A stretch of DNA of 64,000 bases from CAVSEK01 sp963726975 (GTDB taxonomy: Bacteria; Actinomycetota; Actinomycetes; Mycobacteriales; SCTD01). The DNA is taken from assembly GCA_963726975.1 (NCBI GenBank), contig CAVSEK010000013.1, forward strand, positions 186,001 to 250,000, given 5' to 3'. Each line of letters opens with the position of its first letter. Position 1 is the stretch's first letter. The position numbers were made by a program, and so were the translations under genes. Positions 31,843 through 40,873 of the stretch are shown in pieces. The notes under the pieces were generated by a model. The model did no database searches. It saw only the letters and a program-made list of their open reading frames with translations, and had not been told where the DNA came from.

Positions 31843-33861
31843 GTGCCCGCCGCCCCCGACGTCCTCAAGCGGCTCGTCCTGGGGCGGGCGCTGCGCAGCG
31901 ACCGGCTCGGCGAGACCCTGCTGCCGAAGAAGATCGCCCTGCCCGTCTTCGCGAGCGACGCGCTGTCGTCGGTGGCCTACGCGCCGGACGAGATCTTCCT
32001 GACGCTCGCGATCGCCGGCGTCGCGGCCTACACGTTCTCCTGGAAGATCGCCATCGTCGTGGCGGTCGTCATGGCCACGGTCATCATCTCCTACCGGCAG
32101 AACGTGCACGCCTACCCCAGCGGCGGCGGCGACTACGAGGTCGCCACCGTCAACCTGGGTGCCCGGGCCGGCCTCACGGTCGCCAGCGCGCTGCTCGTCG
32201 ACTACGTCCTCACGGTCGCCGTGTCGATCTCCTCGGCCGCGCAGTACGCCGCCTCCGCGATCCCCTCCCTCAACGGGCACGAGGCGCTGGTCGCCGTCGT
32301 GGCGACCGTGTTCCTCATGACCATGAACCTGCGGGGCGTGCGCGAGTCGGGGACCGCCTTCGCCGCCCCGACCTACGTCTTCATGGTCGCCATCGTCGGG
32401 ATGACCGTCATCGGCCTGGTCCGCTACGCCGCCGGGGGGCTGCCCGCGGTGGAGAGCGCCGACCTCACCGTGGTGCCGCAGGACGCCTACGCCAACGGCG
32501 TGACGGGGCTGGCGGGGGCCTTCCTGCTGCTGCGCGCCTTCTCGTCGGGCTGCGCCGCGCTCACCGGCGTCGAGGCCATCAGCAACGGCGTCCCGGCCTT
32601 CGAGAAGCCCAAGAGCAAGAACGCCGCGACGACGCTCGGCCTGCTCGGCATCATCGCCATCACCATGGTGCTGGGCGTGATCACGCTGGCCAACCTCACC
32701 CACCTGCGCTTCGCGGAGGACCCCGCGACCGAGCTCATGCGCGACGGCCGGCTCGTGGGCGACGAGTACGTGCAGGACCCGGTGATCGGGCAGCTGGCCA
32801 AGGCCGTCTTCTCGGGCTTCTCGCCGGGCTTCTACGTCGTGGCGGCCGCGACCGGGATCATCCTCGTGCTCGCCGCCAACACCGCCTTCAACGGCTTCCC
32901 GGTGCTCGGCTCGATCCTGGCCAAGGACGGCTACCTGCCGCGCCAGCTGCACACCCGCGGCGACCGGCTGGCCTACAGCAACGGGATCGTCGTCCTGGCG
33001 GGTGCGGCCATCGTGCTCATCGTCGCGTTCGACGCCGAGGTGACCCGGCTGATCCAGCTCTACATCGTCGGGGTCTTCATCAGCTTCACGCTCAGCCAGA
33101 GCGGCATGGTGCGGCACTGGACCCGGCTGCTGCGCACCGAGGAGGACCCGGCCGCGCGCCGCCGCATGGTCCGCACCCGCGTCATCAACGCGTTCGGCCT
33201 CACGATGACCGGCTCCGTGCTCGTGGTCGTGCTGATCACCAAGTTCACCCGCGGGGCCTACATCGCGCTCATCGCCATGGCGGTGGTCTTCGTGCTGATG
33301 CGCGGCATCCAGCGGCACTACGAGCGGGTCCGCCAGGAGCTGGAGCCCGAGGCCGCCAACCCCCCGCTGCCCAGCCGCAACCACGCCATCGTGCTGGTCT
33401 CGAAGATCCACGCGCCGACCCTGCGCGCCCTGGCGTACGCGAAGGCGACCCGGCCGCACGACATCACCGCGCTGACGGTGGCCGTCGACACCGAGGAGGC
33501 GCACGCCCTGCAGGAGCAGTGGGACGCCCGCGGGCTGGACGTCCCGCTGACGATCATCGCGTCGCCCTACCGCGAGGTGACCCGGCCGGTGCTCGAGTAC
33601 GTCCGCGACTACCGCCTGAGCAGTCCGCGCGACGTCGTGTCGGTCTACATCCCCGAGTACGTCGTCGGGCACTGGTGGGAGCAGCTGCTGCACAACCAGA
33701 GCGCGCTGCGCCTCAAGGGCCGCTTGCTGTTCCAGCCCGGCGTCATGGTCACGAGCGTGCCCTACCAGCTGCGCTCGTCGGACCGCCGGCGCGACGACGA
33801 GACCGACCTGACCCCGGCCGACGCGCGCTCGCGCTTCGACGCCGCCGGCCCGGACGCGTGA
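31843..33861 (+). CDS. APC-superfamily transporter, KimA-like K+ importer
   Basis: 672 aa. About 12 membrane helices follow a cytosolic N-terminus (LPKKIALPVFASDALSSVAYAPDEIFLTL). The first helix region SDALSSVAYAPDE, then SYRQNVHAYPSGGGDYEVA, and GVEAISNGVPAFEKPKSKNA match the KimA (YdaO) group of high-affinity potassium importers. A soluble C-terminal domain (about residues 500-650, NHAIVLVSKIHAPTLRALAYAK) has the universal-stress-like fold that binds c-di-AMP in Bacillus KimA; that binding is inferred here. It is divergent from trkA/trkB, so a K+ homeostasis cluster is likely. M. tuberculosis Rv2690c occupies the same place. GTG 31843 is leaderless-like. Confidence 0.87.
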   Translation: MPAAPDVLKRLVLGRALRSDRLGETLLPKKIALPVFASDALSSVAYAPDEIFLTLAIAGVAAYTFSWKIAIVVAVVMATVIISYRQNVHAYPSGGGDYEVATVNLGARAGLTVASALLVDYVLTVAVSISSAAQYAASAIPSLNGHEALVAVVATVFLMTMNLRGVRESGTAFAAPTYVFMVAIVGMTVIGLVRYAAGGLPAVESADLTVVPQDAYANGVTGLAGAFLLLRAFSSGCAALTGVEAISNGVPAFEKPKSKNAATTLGLLGIIAITMVLGVITLANLTHLRFAEDPATELMRDGRLVGDEYVQDPVIGQLAKAVFSGFSPGFYVVAAATGIILVLAANTAFNGFPVLGSILAKDGYLPRQLHTRGDRLAYSNGIVVLAGAAIVLIVAFDAEVTRLIQLYIVGVFISFTLSQSGMVRHWTRLLRTEEDPAARRRMVRTRVINAFGLTMTGSVLVVVLITKFTRGAYIALIAMAVVFVLMRGIQRHYERVRQELEPEAANPPLPSRNHAIVLVSKIHAPTLRALAYAKATRPHDITALTVAVDTEEAHALQEQWDARGLDVPLTIIASPYREVTRPVLEYVRDYRLSSPRDVVSVYIPEYVVGHWWEQLLHNQSALRLKGRLLFQPGVMVTSVPYQLRSSDRRRDDETDLTPADARSRFDAAGPDA

Positions 33862-35109
33862 GCGCCGAGACCGGGCACGACCTGGAGCTGGAGACCGGGG
33901 CCCCGGCCTCCGGCGGTGCCTGCGTCGCGCACGCCCCCGACGGTCGCGTGGTCTTCGTCCGGCACGCGCTGCCCGGCGAGCTCGTCCGGGCCCGCGTCAC
34001 CTCCGCCACGACCCGCTTCCTGCGCGCCGACGCCGTGGAGGTGCTGCGCGCCTCGCCCGACCGCGTGCCGCCGCCGTGCCCGTACGCCGGGCCGGGCCGC
34101 TGCGGCGGGTGCGACTGGCAGCACGTGGCGCCGGAGCGCCAGCGCGCCCTCAAGGCCGAGCTGGTCGCCGAGCAGCTGCGCCGCACCGCGCGGGTGGAGC
34201 GCGACGTCGTCGTGGAGGAGGTGCCCGGCGCGCCGGGCGGGCTGGGCTGGCGCACCCGGGTGACCTTCGCCGTCGGCGAGGACGGCCGGCCGGGCCTGCG
34301 CCGGCACCGCTCGCACGACCTCGAGCACGTCGAGGCGTGCCTCATCGCCGCGCCCGGCGTCGAGCAGGTCGGGGTCGAGGCGACCCGCTGGCCCGGCGCC
34401 GCGAGCGTCGAGGCCGCGACGACCGCCGACGGGCGGCAGCGGGTGGTGAGCGTCGCCCGGGGCGGGCGCGGCCGCCCGGCGGTGCCCGACGTCGACGCGG
34501 GTGCGGTGCTCGACGGCCTCCCGGTGCGCGTGCCGCACGGCCTGCGGCACCAGGTGCGCGGCCGCTCGTTCGAGGCGGCCGGCGGCGGGTTCTGGCAGGT
34601 GCACGTCGGCGCCGCCGACGTCCTCGCCGAGGCGGTCCTCGCGGCGCTGGAGCCGCGCCCGGGGGAGCGGGCGGTCGACCTGTACGCCGGCGTCGGGCTG
34701 TTCGCCGCGCTGCTGGGCGAGGCGGTCGGGCCCGCCGGGAGCGTGCTGGCCGTCGAGGCCGACCCGCGGGCGGCGCCGACGCGGCCCGCAACACGGCGGA
34801 CCTCCCGCACGTGCGGGTGCGCACGGCCGCGGTCGACCCGGCGCTGCTGCTGCGCCTGGACCGCGAGCGGCCCGACCTCGTCGTGCTGGACCCGCCGCGG
34901 GCGGGCCTGGGGGTCGCCGCCGCGCAGGCGCTGGCGCGGCTGCGGCCGCGCGCCCTGGCGTACGTCTCGTGCGACGCGGCCTCCTTCGCCCGCGACCGCG
35001 GGTGCTGCTCGACGCCGGCTGGTCGCTCACCGACCTGCGGGCCCTGGACCTCTACCCGATGACCGAGCACGTCGAGCTCGTCGCGCGGTTCGGCCCCCCG
35101 GCGGGCTGA
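33858..35109 (+). CDS. TRAM-domain RNA uridine-5-methyltransferase (TrmA/RlmD family), two apparent frameshifts
   Basis: About 417 aa after correction. TRAM domain at the N-terminus (CVAHAPDGRVVFVRHALPGELVRARV), then a cysteine cluster (PCPYAGPGRCGGCDWQH) as in Fe-S-containing relatives, then a Rossmann methyltransferase (VDLYAGVGLFAALLG, VVLDPPRAGLG, and YVSCDAASFARD with the nucleophilic cysteine). It methylates uridine C5 in tRNA or rRNA using SAM. The frame slips near 34773 and again near 35000; each needs one extra base to restore AARNTADLPHVRV and VLLDAGWSLTD. Total length plus two is a multiple of three. Order matches Rv2689c. GTG 33858 overlaps the KimA stop. Confidence 0.82.
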
Positions 35110-35811
35110 GTGCGCGAGCCCGTGCCGCAGCGGGTGGTGCCGCACGCGCCGCTGCACACGTTCCGGCTGCGGCGCGGCCGGGTGAGCGCGCTGCAGGCCG
35201 ACGCGCTGGACCGGCTGTGGGAGCGGTGGGGGGTCGACGTCGACGGCCGGCCGCTGGACCTCGAGGGGGTGTTCGGCGCCGGCGTGCCGGTGGTGCTCGA
35301 CGTCGGCAGCGGGATGGGCGAGGCGACCGCCGAGGCCGCCGCCGCCGACCCGTCGCGGGGGGTGCTCGCGGTCGACGTGCACACCCCCGGCCACGGCGCG
35401 CTGCTGGCCCGGGCGGAGGCCGCGGGGCTCGGCAACGTCCGGGTCGCGGACGGCGACGTCCGGGTGCTGCTGCGCGACATGCTCCCGCCCGGCTGCCTCG
35501 ACGAGGTGCGGGTGTGGTTCCCCGACCCGTGGCCCAAGGCGCGGCACGCCAAGCGGCGGCTCGTCACGGCGGCCTTCGTCGACCTGGTGGTGAGCCGGCT
35601 GCGGCCCGGCGGCGCGCTGCACGTGGCGACCGACTGGGCGCCGTACGCCGAGCAGGTCGCCGCGGTGCTCGCGGCCGCGCCCGGCCTCGGCCCCGTGGCC
35701 GGCGACCGCGCGGGACGCCCGCCCACCCGCTTCGAGCGGCGCGGCGAGTCGGCCGGGCGCCCGGCGACCGACCTGCGGGCCCGCCGGGCGGCCGGCGCGG
35801 GCCCGGCCTGA
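35110..35811 (+). CDS. trmB: tRNA (guanine-N7-)-methyltransferase
   Basis: 233 aa. SAM site VVLDVGSGMGEATAEAA, acidic loop VLAVDVHTPG, DVRVLLRDMLPPG, the diagnostic VWFPDPWPKARHAKRRLV, and VATDWAPYAEQV. The enzyme makes m7G46 in tRNA variable loops. The length is typical. It begins directly after the TGA of the RNA methyltransferase (35107-35109), so translation may be coupled. The C-terminal half has TRFERRG, the usual TrmB end, followed by an Arg/Ala-rich tail. Confidence 0.93.
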   Translation: MREPVPQRVVPHAPLHTFRLRRGRVSALQADALDRLWERWGVDVDGRPLDLEGVFGAGVPVVLDVGSGMGEATAEAAAADPSRGVLAVDVHTPGHGALLARAEAAGLGNVRVADGDVRVLLRDMLPPGCLDEVRVWFPDPWPKARHAKRRLVTAAFVDLVVSRLRPGGALHVATDWAPYAEQVAAVLAAAPGLGPVAGDRAGRPPTRFERRGESAGRPATDLRARRAAGAGPA

Positions 35812-35815
35812 CACT
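35810..35815 (+). promoter_or_regulatory. Candidate -10 box, leaderless
   Basis: GACACT overlaps the last codons of trmB, with five bases to GTG 35821. Same form as the box at 6605. Confidence 0.4.
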
Positions 35816-35820
35816 GGCGC

Positions 35821-36642
35821 GTGCCCCCGCTGCTGCTCGACCCGACCGCGGCCGGCGCCCCGCTGGCGGGCCTGTCCCTGCCGCTGCGCGTGGCGGCCGC
35901 CGCCCTGCGCCGCCCGCAGCGGGTGGCGTACGGCCCGTCGCCCTCGCAGGTCGCCGACCTGCACGTGCCGCCCGGCCCGGGGCCGCACCCGGTCGCCGTG
36001 CTGCTGCACGGGGGCTACTGGACCGACCGGTTCGGCCGCGGGGTGTGCCGGCCGCTGGCGCTGGACCTGGTGCGCCGCGGCTGGGCGGCGTGGAACGTCG
36101 AGTTCCGCCGGCTGGGCAGCGGCGGCGGCTGGCCGGCCACCTTCGCCGACGTCGCCGCGGGCCCGACGCGCTCGCGGGGCTCGACGACCCGCGGCTCGAC
36201 CTCGGGCGCACCGCGGTCGTCGGGCACTCCTCCGGCGGGCCAGCTGGCGCTGTGGGCCGCGTCGCGGCCCGCCCTGCCCGCCGGTGCGGTCGGGGCCGGA
36301 CCCCGGGTGCGGCCGTCCCGGGTCGTCGCGCTCGCGCCCGTCACGGCGCTGCGCCGGGCCGGCGGGCACGCCCGCGCGCTGCTCGGCGGCGAGCCGGACG
36401 CCGTGCCGGAGCGCTGGGCGCAGGCCGACCCGCTGGCCGCGCGCCGCTCGCGGTGCCGGTGCTGCTCGTGCACCCCGCGGGCGACCGACCGTGCCGCCGG
36501 CCCGGTCGCGCGAGTACGCCGCGGCCGCGCGGGCGGCCGGGGGCGACGTCGCGCTCGTCGAGCCGGCCGGGGAGGGGCACCGCGACCCGATCGACCCGTC
36601 GCGGGAGTCCTGGCGGCGGCCGCCCGCTGGCTGAGCGGCTGA
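35821..36642 (+). pseudogene. Alpha/beta hydrolase (esterase/lipase-like), five apparent frameshifts
   Basis: From GTG 35821 the start reads like a BD-FAE/kynurenine-formamidase-type hydrolase: VADLHVPPGPGPHPVAVLLH, GGYWTDRFGRGVCRP. Then pieces of one protein lie in different frames: DALAGLDDPRLDLGRTAVVG with GHSSGG (nucleophile), QLALWAASRPALPAGAVG, VPVLLVHPAGD, SREYAAAARAAGGDVALVEP and GHRDPIDPSRESW, then AAARWLSG at the end. Indels near 36160 (-1), 36240 (+1), 36440 (-1), 36487 (-1) and 36613 (-1) would restore it. Each part is well conserved and there is no internal stop in the joined frame, so recent errors are likelier than old decay. As given the gene cannot encode a working enzyme. 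Confidence 0.72.
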
Positions 36643-36682
36643 GACCGCGGGACGGCTGACGGTCAGCGAGGGCGGGAGGCGC

Positions 36683-37554
36683 TCAGGGCAGGAGCACCCG
36701 CAGCGCGCCCGGTCGTACGGTGATCGTGCAGGGCAGCGTCCCGACGGGGTCGCCGTCGGCGAAGACCCGGAATGCCCGGTCGGCGTCGAGCACGACGCTG
36801 CGGGCGGTGCGCACCGAGACGCTGGGCAGCGCGACGTGCGTGCCGCGGAACACCTTGGGCAGGCCGCGCAGGAAGCGGGTGCGGGAGATCTCCCGCGTCG
36901 TGACGACGTCGAGCAGGCCGTCCTCGACGGACGCGTCGGGCGCGAGCCGCATCCCGCCGCCGTAGACCCCGGAGTTCGCGACCGCCACCGCCCAGCCGGT
37001 GACGTCCAGGGGGGCCCCGTCGACGGTGCCGGTGAAGCGCGCGGGCCGCCACGAGGCGACGGTCGCGAGCGCGCCCCACAGGTAGACGGCCCGGCCCAGC
37101 GGGAGGCGGTTGACCAGGGCCCGCTCCTGCACCTCGCTGTCGAACCCGACCGAGGCGATGCCGAGGAACGCCGTGCCGTCGACGTCGCCGAGGTCGACGC
37201 GCCGCTCCCGGCCGGTCCGCAGCAGCGCGCACGCCGCCACCGGGTCGCGGCCGACGCCGACCGCGCGGGCGAAGTCGTTGCCCCGCCCGCCGGGCAGCAC
37301 CGCGAGCAGGCCGCCGGCCGCCGAGACCCCGGCGGCGGCGCGGCCGACCAGGCCGTCGCCCCCAGCGCCACCACCACCCGGTCCTGCGCGAGCGCCTGCT
37401 CGACGAGCTCGTCGCAGTGCGGCAGGGAGGACGTGCGGCGGGTCAGGACGTCGTGGCCGTCGGCCGCGAGCCGGGCCTGGACCGCGGGCAGCAGCCGGCT
37501 GGCCCGGCCCCCGCCGGCGGCGGGGTTGACGACGAGCGCGAGGCGGCGCGGCAC
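36683..37554 (-). CDS. Diacylglycerol kinase-family lipid kinase, one apparent frameshift
   Basis: About 290 aa after correction. It starts RRLALVVNPAAGGGRASRLL. The nucleotide motif GGDGLVGRAAAG is broken: near 37361 the coding strand has CTGGGGGCGAC, one G short, which turns it into GATAWSAA. The downstream frame has LPGGRGNDFARAVGVGRDPV, the usual PGGTxNDFA site, and ANSGVYGGGMRLAPDASVEDGLLDV. The family phosphorylates diacylglycerol or ceramide-like lipids at the membrane. The tail (PSVSVRTARSVVLDADRAFRVFADGD) is normal. GTG 37554 has GGCAGGAG upstream. It is convergent with the broken hydrolase and separated from a DICT-like gene by repeat-rich DNA. Confidence 0.82.
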
Positions 37555-37567
37555 GGTCTCCTGCCGG

Positions 37568-37650
37568 GTGGGGGCGGTGGTGGGCGGTGGTGGGCGGCGT
37601 TGGTGGGCGTCGGTGGGCGCGGTCGTCGGTGGGCGGTGGTGGGCGGGGTG
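37568..37650 (+). repeat. GTGGGCG repeats (degenerate)
   Basis: About ten irregular copies of GGTGGGCG, upstream of the lipid kinase start (minus strand). No fixed spacing; low-complexity DNA rather than an array. The rest of the 230-base gap to 37784 shows no gene. Confidence 0.75.
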
Positions 37651-37760
37651 CCGGGGCGGCTCGGCCTCGGCCCGAGCGGGCGGCCGGACGGGCCCGGCGT
37701 CGGGAGATCGTGGCACCGCGGCGGGCCGGGGTCGCGGCCGGGCCGGGCGGCGGGCCTGCC

Positions 37761-37800
37761 GTCAGCCCGTCAGCCGTCAGCCCGTCAGCCCGTCAGCCCG
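37761..37800 (+). repeat. 8-bp tandem repeat carrying the stop codon
   Basis: GTCAGCCC repeated five times, one copy shortened to seven bases. On the minus strand the unit is GGGCTGAC and contains the TGA of the DICT-like gene (37785-37787). It is the third case in this window of a stop-codon segment in tandem. Confidence 0.88.
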
Positions 37801-38411
37801 GGCACCCGCAGGCCGAGGAACGGCACGCGGTCGAGCAGCGCCGTCGCGGCCCGGTGGACGGCGACGGCGTCCCGCGTGAGCAGCCACGACCACCGGTCCC
37901 CGCCGTCGGCCCGCGCGACGAACGCCGAGCGGCGCGTGGGGCTGCAGGCCACCAGCGCCCACTCGCCGCTGACGGGGTCGTCGCGGCGCAGCGGCACGCA
38001 GACCGGCCGCCCGGCGGTCCGGGAGACGTCCCGGGGGAGCTGGGGGCCGAGCACGACCACGGGGCACCCGGTCCCCGCGACGAGGCCGGTCGAGCGCTGC
38101 AGGGACGGCGGCAGAGGTCCCTCGTCCGGCACGAGCAGCAGCACCAGCGAGGTGCCCGGGAGCAGGGCGGTCGTCTCGGCGTTGCGGACGCGCGGCGCGA
38201 GCAGGGCCCGGGAGGCGGCCTGCTGCACCTCGCCCGGCACGGCGGAGGAGGTGCGCGACCAGACCGACGAGCGGGGCGCCGGCGCGCGCTTGGCGGCACC
38301 GGGCTGCCGGAGCGCGAGCAGCGCCGCGCGCAGCCGTGCGGACTGCTCGGCGACCGCGCCCGCAGCAGGGTCGTCGACCAGTGCGGGGTGCCCCTCGACC
38401 GCGTCGGTCAC
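37785..38411 (-). CDS. DICT-like sensory domain protein
   Basis: 208 aa. The segment LRRDDPVSGEWALVACSPTRRSAFVARADGG (in parts), followed by RWSWLLTRDAVAVHRAATAL, resembles the DICT sensory domain of actinobacterial regulators (DPLxxEWxxVxxGPxxAxxLVARD). No DNA-binding, kinase or GGDEF domain is attached. The N-terminal half (AVAEQSARLRAALLALRQPG) is helical and not recognised. DICT domains are thought to sense light or metabolites alongside GGDEF or histidine kinases; none is adjacent. Start GTG 38411 is the likely one but lacks a good ribosome site. It is divergent from 38453 with a 41-base gap. Confidence 0.55.
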   Translation of the reverse strand: MTDAVEGHPALVDDPAAGAVAEQSARLRAALLALRQPGAAKRAPAPRSSVWSRTSSAVPGEVQQAASRALLAPRVRNAETTALLPGTSLVLLLVPDEGPLPPSLQRSTGLVAGTGCPVVVLGPQLPRDVSRTAGRPVCVPLRRDDPVSGEWALVACSPTRRSAFVARADGGDRWSWLLTRDAVAVHRAATALLDRVPFLGLRVPGLTG

Positions 38412-38452
38412 GATGGAGGGGTCGGCACGACCGGGCCGGGACTGGAGCAGCA

Positions 38453-38824
38453 GTGCGCGACCCGCGGACGCCGCCCGGCTGGCCGGACGAGGTGCTGCCC
38501 CCGCACGCCCCCGAGTGGGAGCGCAGCGCGGTCGCCTGGCTGTTCGACCTGTGCCCGCCCGACTACCGCGCGCACGAGGTGCTGCGGCGCCACCCGGTGG
38601 TGCTGGCCCGCTTCGCCGCGGGACACGTGCACGCGGGGGTCGAGGCCGCGCGGGCCGGGCTGCGGACGCTGCGCCGCGACCTGCGCGACGTCGTGCCGCC
38701 CGAGGTGGTCGAGGCGGCGGGGGCGGCGTACGACCGGGAGGGCCGCCGGCTCGTCGCCGCCGGCCGCCAGGTCGCGCTCGTCGACGCGGCGCTGCGGGGG
38801 GAGCGGCACGTCCCGCGGCTGTGA
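38453..38824 (+). CDS. Conserved hypothetical protein
   Basis: 123 aa, no domain recognised. It contains WPDEVLPPHAPEWERSAVAW, LFDLCPPDYRAHEVLRRHPV and VLARFAAGHVHAGVEAARAG, then LRTLRRDLRDVVPPEVVEAA. It is helical, soluble and neutral to basic. The conserved-looking DLCPPDYR and HPVVLARF motifs suggest a real actinobacterial family; I recall similar ORFs next to dxs but cannot prove it. GTG 38453 has a GGAG about six bases upstream. The 74-base gap to dxs holds a TAGGCT box, so dxs probably has its own promoter. Confidence 0.7.
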   Translation: MRDPRTPPGWPDEVLPPHAPEWERSAVAWLFDLCPPDYRAHEVLRRHPVVLARFAAGHVHAGVEAARAGLRTLRRDLRDVVPPEVVEAAGAAYDREGRRLVAAGRQVALVDAALRGERHVPRL

Positions 38825-38867
38825 CGGACGAGTCGCGCGCCGGAGGTGCGCGGCCCTGCCCGGCACG

Positions 38868-38873
38868 TAGGCT
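38868..38873 (+). promoter_or_regulatory. -10 box for dxs
   Basis: TAGGCT, about 26 bases before GTG 38899, leaving a short leader with a strong GGAGGAG site at 38888-38894. Confidence 0.55.
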
Positions 38874-38898
38874 GGGCGCCACACGCGAGGAGGAGCCT

Positions 38899-40791
38899 GT
38901 GACCCTGCTCGAGACCCTGGACGGTCCCGCGGACCTCCGGCGGCTCGACCCGGCCCAGCTGCCGGCGCTCGCGGCCGAGGTGCGCGACTTCCTCATCGAC
39001 GCCGTGTCCCGCACCGGTGGCCACCTGGGTCCCAGCCTCGGCGTCGTCGAGATCACGCTCGCGCTGCACCGCGTCTTCGACTCCCCGCGCGACCGGGTGC
39101 TCTGGGACACCGGGCACCAGGCGTACGTCCACAAGATCGTCACCGGGCGCCAGGAGGGCTTCGGCACCCTGCGCCAGCGGGGCGGCCTGTCGGGCTACCC
39201 GAGCCGGGCCGAGTCCGAGCACGACCTCGTCGAGAACAGCCACGCCTCGACGGCGCTGTCGTACGCGCACGGACTGGCCAAGGCCTACCGGATCCGGGGC
39301 GAGCAGCGGCACGTCGTGGCCGTCGTCGGGGACGGCGCGCTCACCGGCGGGATGTGCTGGGAGGCGCTCAACAACATCGCGGGCGACGACCTGCCCATCG
39401 TCGTCGTCGTCAACGACAACGGCCGGTCCTACGACCGCACGGTCGGTGGTCTGGCCGAGCACCTGGCCCGGCTGCGGATGACCCAGGGCTACGAGAAGGC
39501 GCTGGAGGCGGTCCGGACGACCCTGGAGCGCACCCCGCTCGTGGGGCCGCCGGTCTACGAGGCGCTGCACGGGCTCAAGCGCGGGCTCAAGGACTTCCTG
39601 CAGCCGCAGGTGCTCTTCGAGGACCTGGGGCTGAAGTACGTCGGGCCGATCGACGGGCACGACGAGCAGGCGGTCGAGGCCGCGCTGCGGCGCGCCAAGG
39701 AGTTCGGCGGGCCGGTCATCGTGCACGCGGTGACGGTGAAGGGCTTCGGCTACCAGCCCGCCGTGGACGACGAGGCCGACTGCCTGCACGGCGTCGGCGT
39801 CTTCGACCCGCTCACCGGCAAGCCGATCGGCACCAAGGCGCGCGGCTTCACCAGCGTCTTCTCCGAGGAGATGGTGCGCCTGGGCGACGAGCGGCCCGAC
39901 CTCGTGGCCATCACGGCCGCCATGCTGCAGCCGGTCGGGCTGCACGCCTTCAGCCTCGCCCACCCCGAGCGCACGCTGGACGTCGGCATCGCCGAGCAGC
40001 ACGCGCTCACGTCGGCCGCAGGCCTCGCGCTGGGCGGCCTGCACCCCGTCGTCTGCCTCTACGCCACCTTCCTGAACCGCGCCTTCGACCAGCTGCTCAT
40101 GGACGTCGCGCTGCACGGCCTGCCGGTCACCGTCGTGCTCGACCGGGCCGGGGTCACCGGGGAGGACGGCGCGTCGCACAACGGGCAGTGGGACCTGTCG
40201 GTGCTGCAGGTGGTCCCGGGGCTGCGCATCGCCGCGCCGCGGGACGCCTCGACGCTCGTCGAGGAGCTGCGCGAGGCCGTCGCCGTCGACGACGGGCCCA
40301 CGGTCGTGCGCTACCCCAAGGGCGCCGTCGGCGACGACGTCCCGGCGCTGGAGCGCCGGGGCCCGGTCGACGTGCTGCGCAGGGCCGACGGCGACGGGGT
40401 CCTGCTCGTCGCGGTCGGCGCCACGGCCCGGCTCGGCCTCGAGGTCGCTGACCGCTGCGCCGCCCAGGGCGTCGGGGTCACCGTCGTCGACCCCCGCTGG
40501 GTGACCCCCGTCGCCCCCGAGCTCGTCGCCCTGGCCGCGTCCTACGACCTCGTCGTCACCGTCGAGGACGGCCTGCGCGTCGGAGGCGTCGGCGCCGCCG
40601 TGTCGCAGGCGCTGCGCGACGCCGGCCTGGACGTGCCGACCCGGGAGGTCGGCATCCCGCTGCGCTTCCTCGACCAGGGCACGGTCAGCCAGGTCAAGGC
40701 CGAGATCGGGCTGACGGCGCAGGACGTGGCACGCACGGTCGTCGAGACGGTCGCCCGGACGGCGGAGGCGCTGGACGCCGCCGAGCGCTGA
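38899..40791 (+). CDS. dxs: 1-deoxy-D-xylulose-5-phosphate synthase
   Basis: 630 aa thiamine-diphosphate enzyme that joins pyruvate and glyceraldehyde-3-phosphate, the first step of the MEP isoprenoid pathway. Visible motifs: RTGGHLGPSLGVVE, DTGHQAYVHKIVTGR, VVGDGALTGGMCWEALNN (about 146-163, the GDG...N thiamine site), VNDNGRSYDRTVGG, DVGIAEQHALTSAAG with the catalytic glutamate (about 362), and DRAGVTGEDGASHNGQWD. Full length and uninterrupted. The start has GGAGGAG four bases upstream. Order after the Rv2690c/Rv2689c homologues matches mycobacteria (Rv2682c). It may supply precursors for carotenoids or menaquinone; no isoprenoid genes lie beside it. Confidence 0.96.
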   Translation: MTLLETLDGPADLRRLDPAQLPALAAEVRDFLIDAVSRTGGHLGPSLGVVEITLALHRVFDSPRDRVLWDTGHQAYVHKIVTGRQEGFGTLRQRGGLSGYPSRAESEHDLVENSHASTALSYAHGLAKAYRIRGEQRHVVAVVGDGALTGGMCWEALNNIAGDDLPIVVVVNDNGRSYDRTVGGLAEHLARLRMTQGYEKALEAVRTTLERTPLVGPPVYEALHGLKRGLKDFLQPQVLFEDLGLKYVGPIDGHDEQAVEAALRRAKEFGGPVIVHAVTVKGFGYQPAVDDEADCLHGVGVFDPLTGKPIGTKARGFTSVFSEEMVRLGDERPDLVAITAAMLQPVGLHAFSLAHPERTLDVGIAEQHALTSAAGLALGGLHPVVCLYATFLNRAFDQLLMDVALHGLPVTVVLDRAGVTGEDGASHNGQWDLSVLQVVPGLRIAAPRDASTLVEELREAVAVDDGPTVVRYPKGAVGDDVPALERRGPVDVLRRADGDGVLLVAVGATARLGLEVADRCAAQGVGVTVVDPRWVTPVAPELVALAASYDLVVTVEDGLRVGGVGAAVSQALRDAGLDVPTREVGIPLRFLDQGTVSQVKAEIGLTAQDVARTVVETVARTAEALDAAER

Positions 40792-40873
40792 CGGGGCCGC
40801 ACCTGCTCGTGTGAGCCGGGTCACGCAGGGTGCGGTAGGAACGGGGCCCCACCCCCGTCCGGAAGGACACCCC

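Noticed and set aside
37568..37650. GGTGGGCG repeats as a regulator array
   Set aside because: Spacing and sequence are irregular; best explained as low-complexity G-rich DNA.
40811..40873. Earlier GTG (40811) as the start of the secreted hydrolase
   Set aside because: It would put 21 more residues before the signal peptide, while GTG 40874 has GGAAGGA at the right distance.
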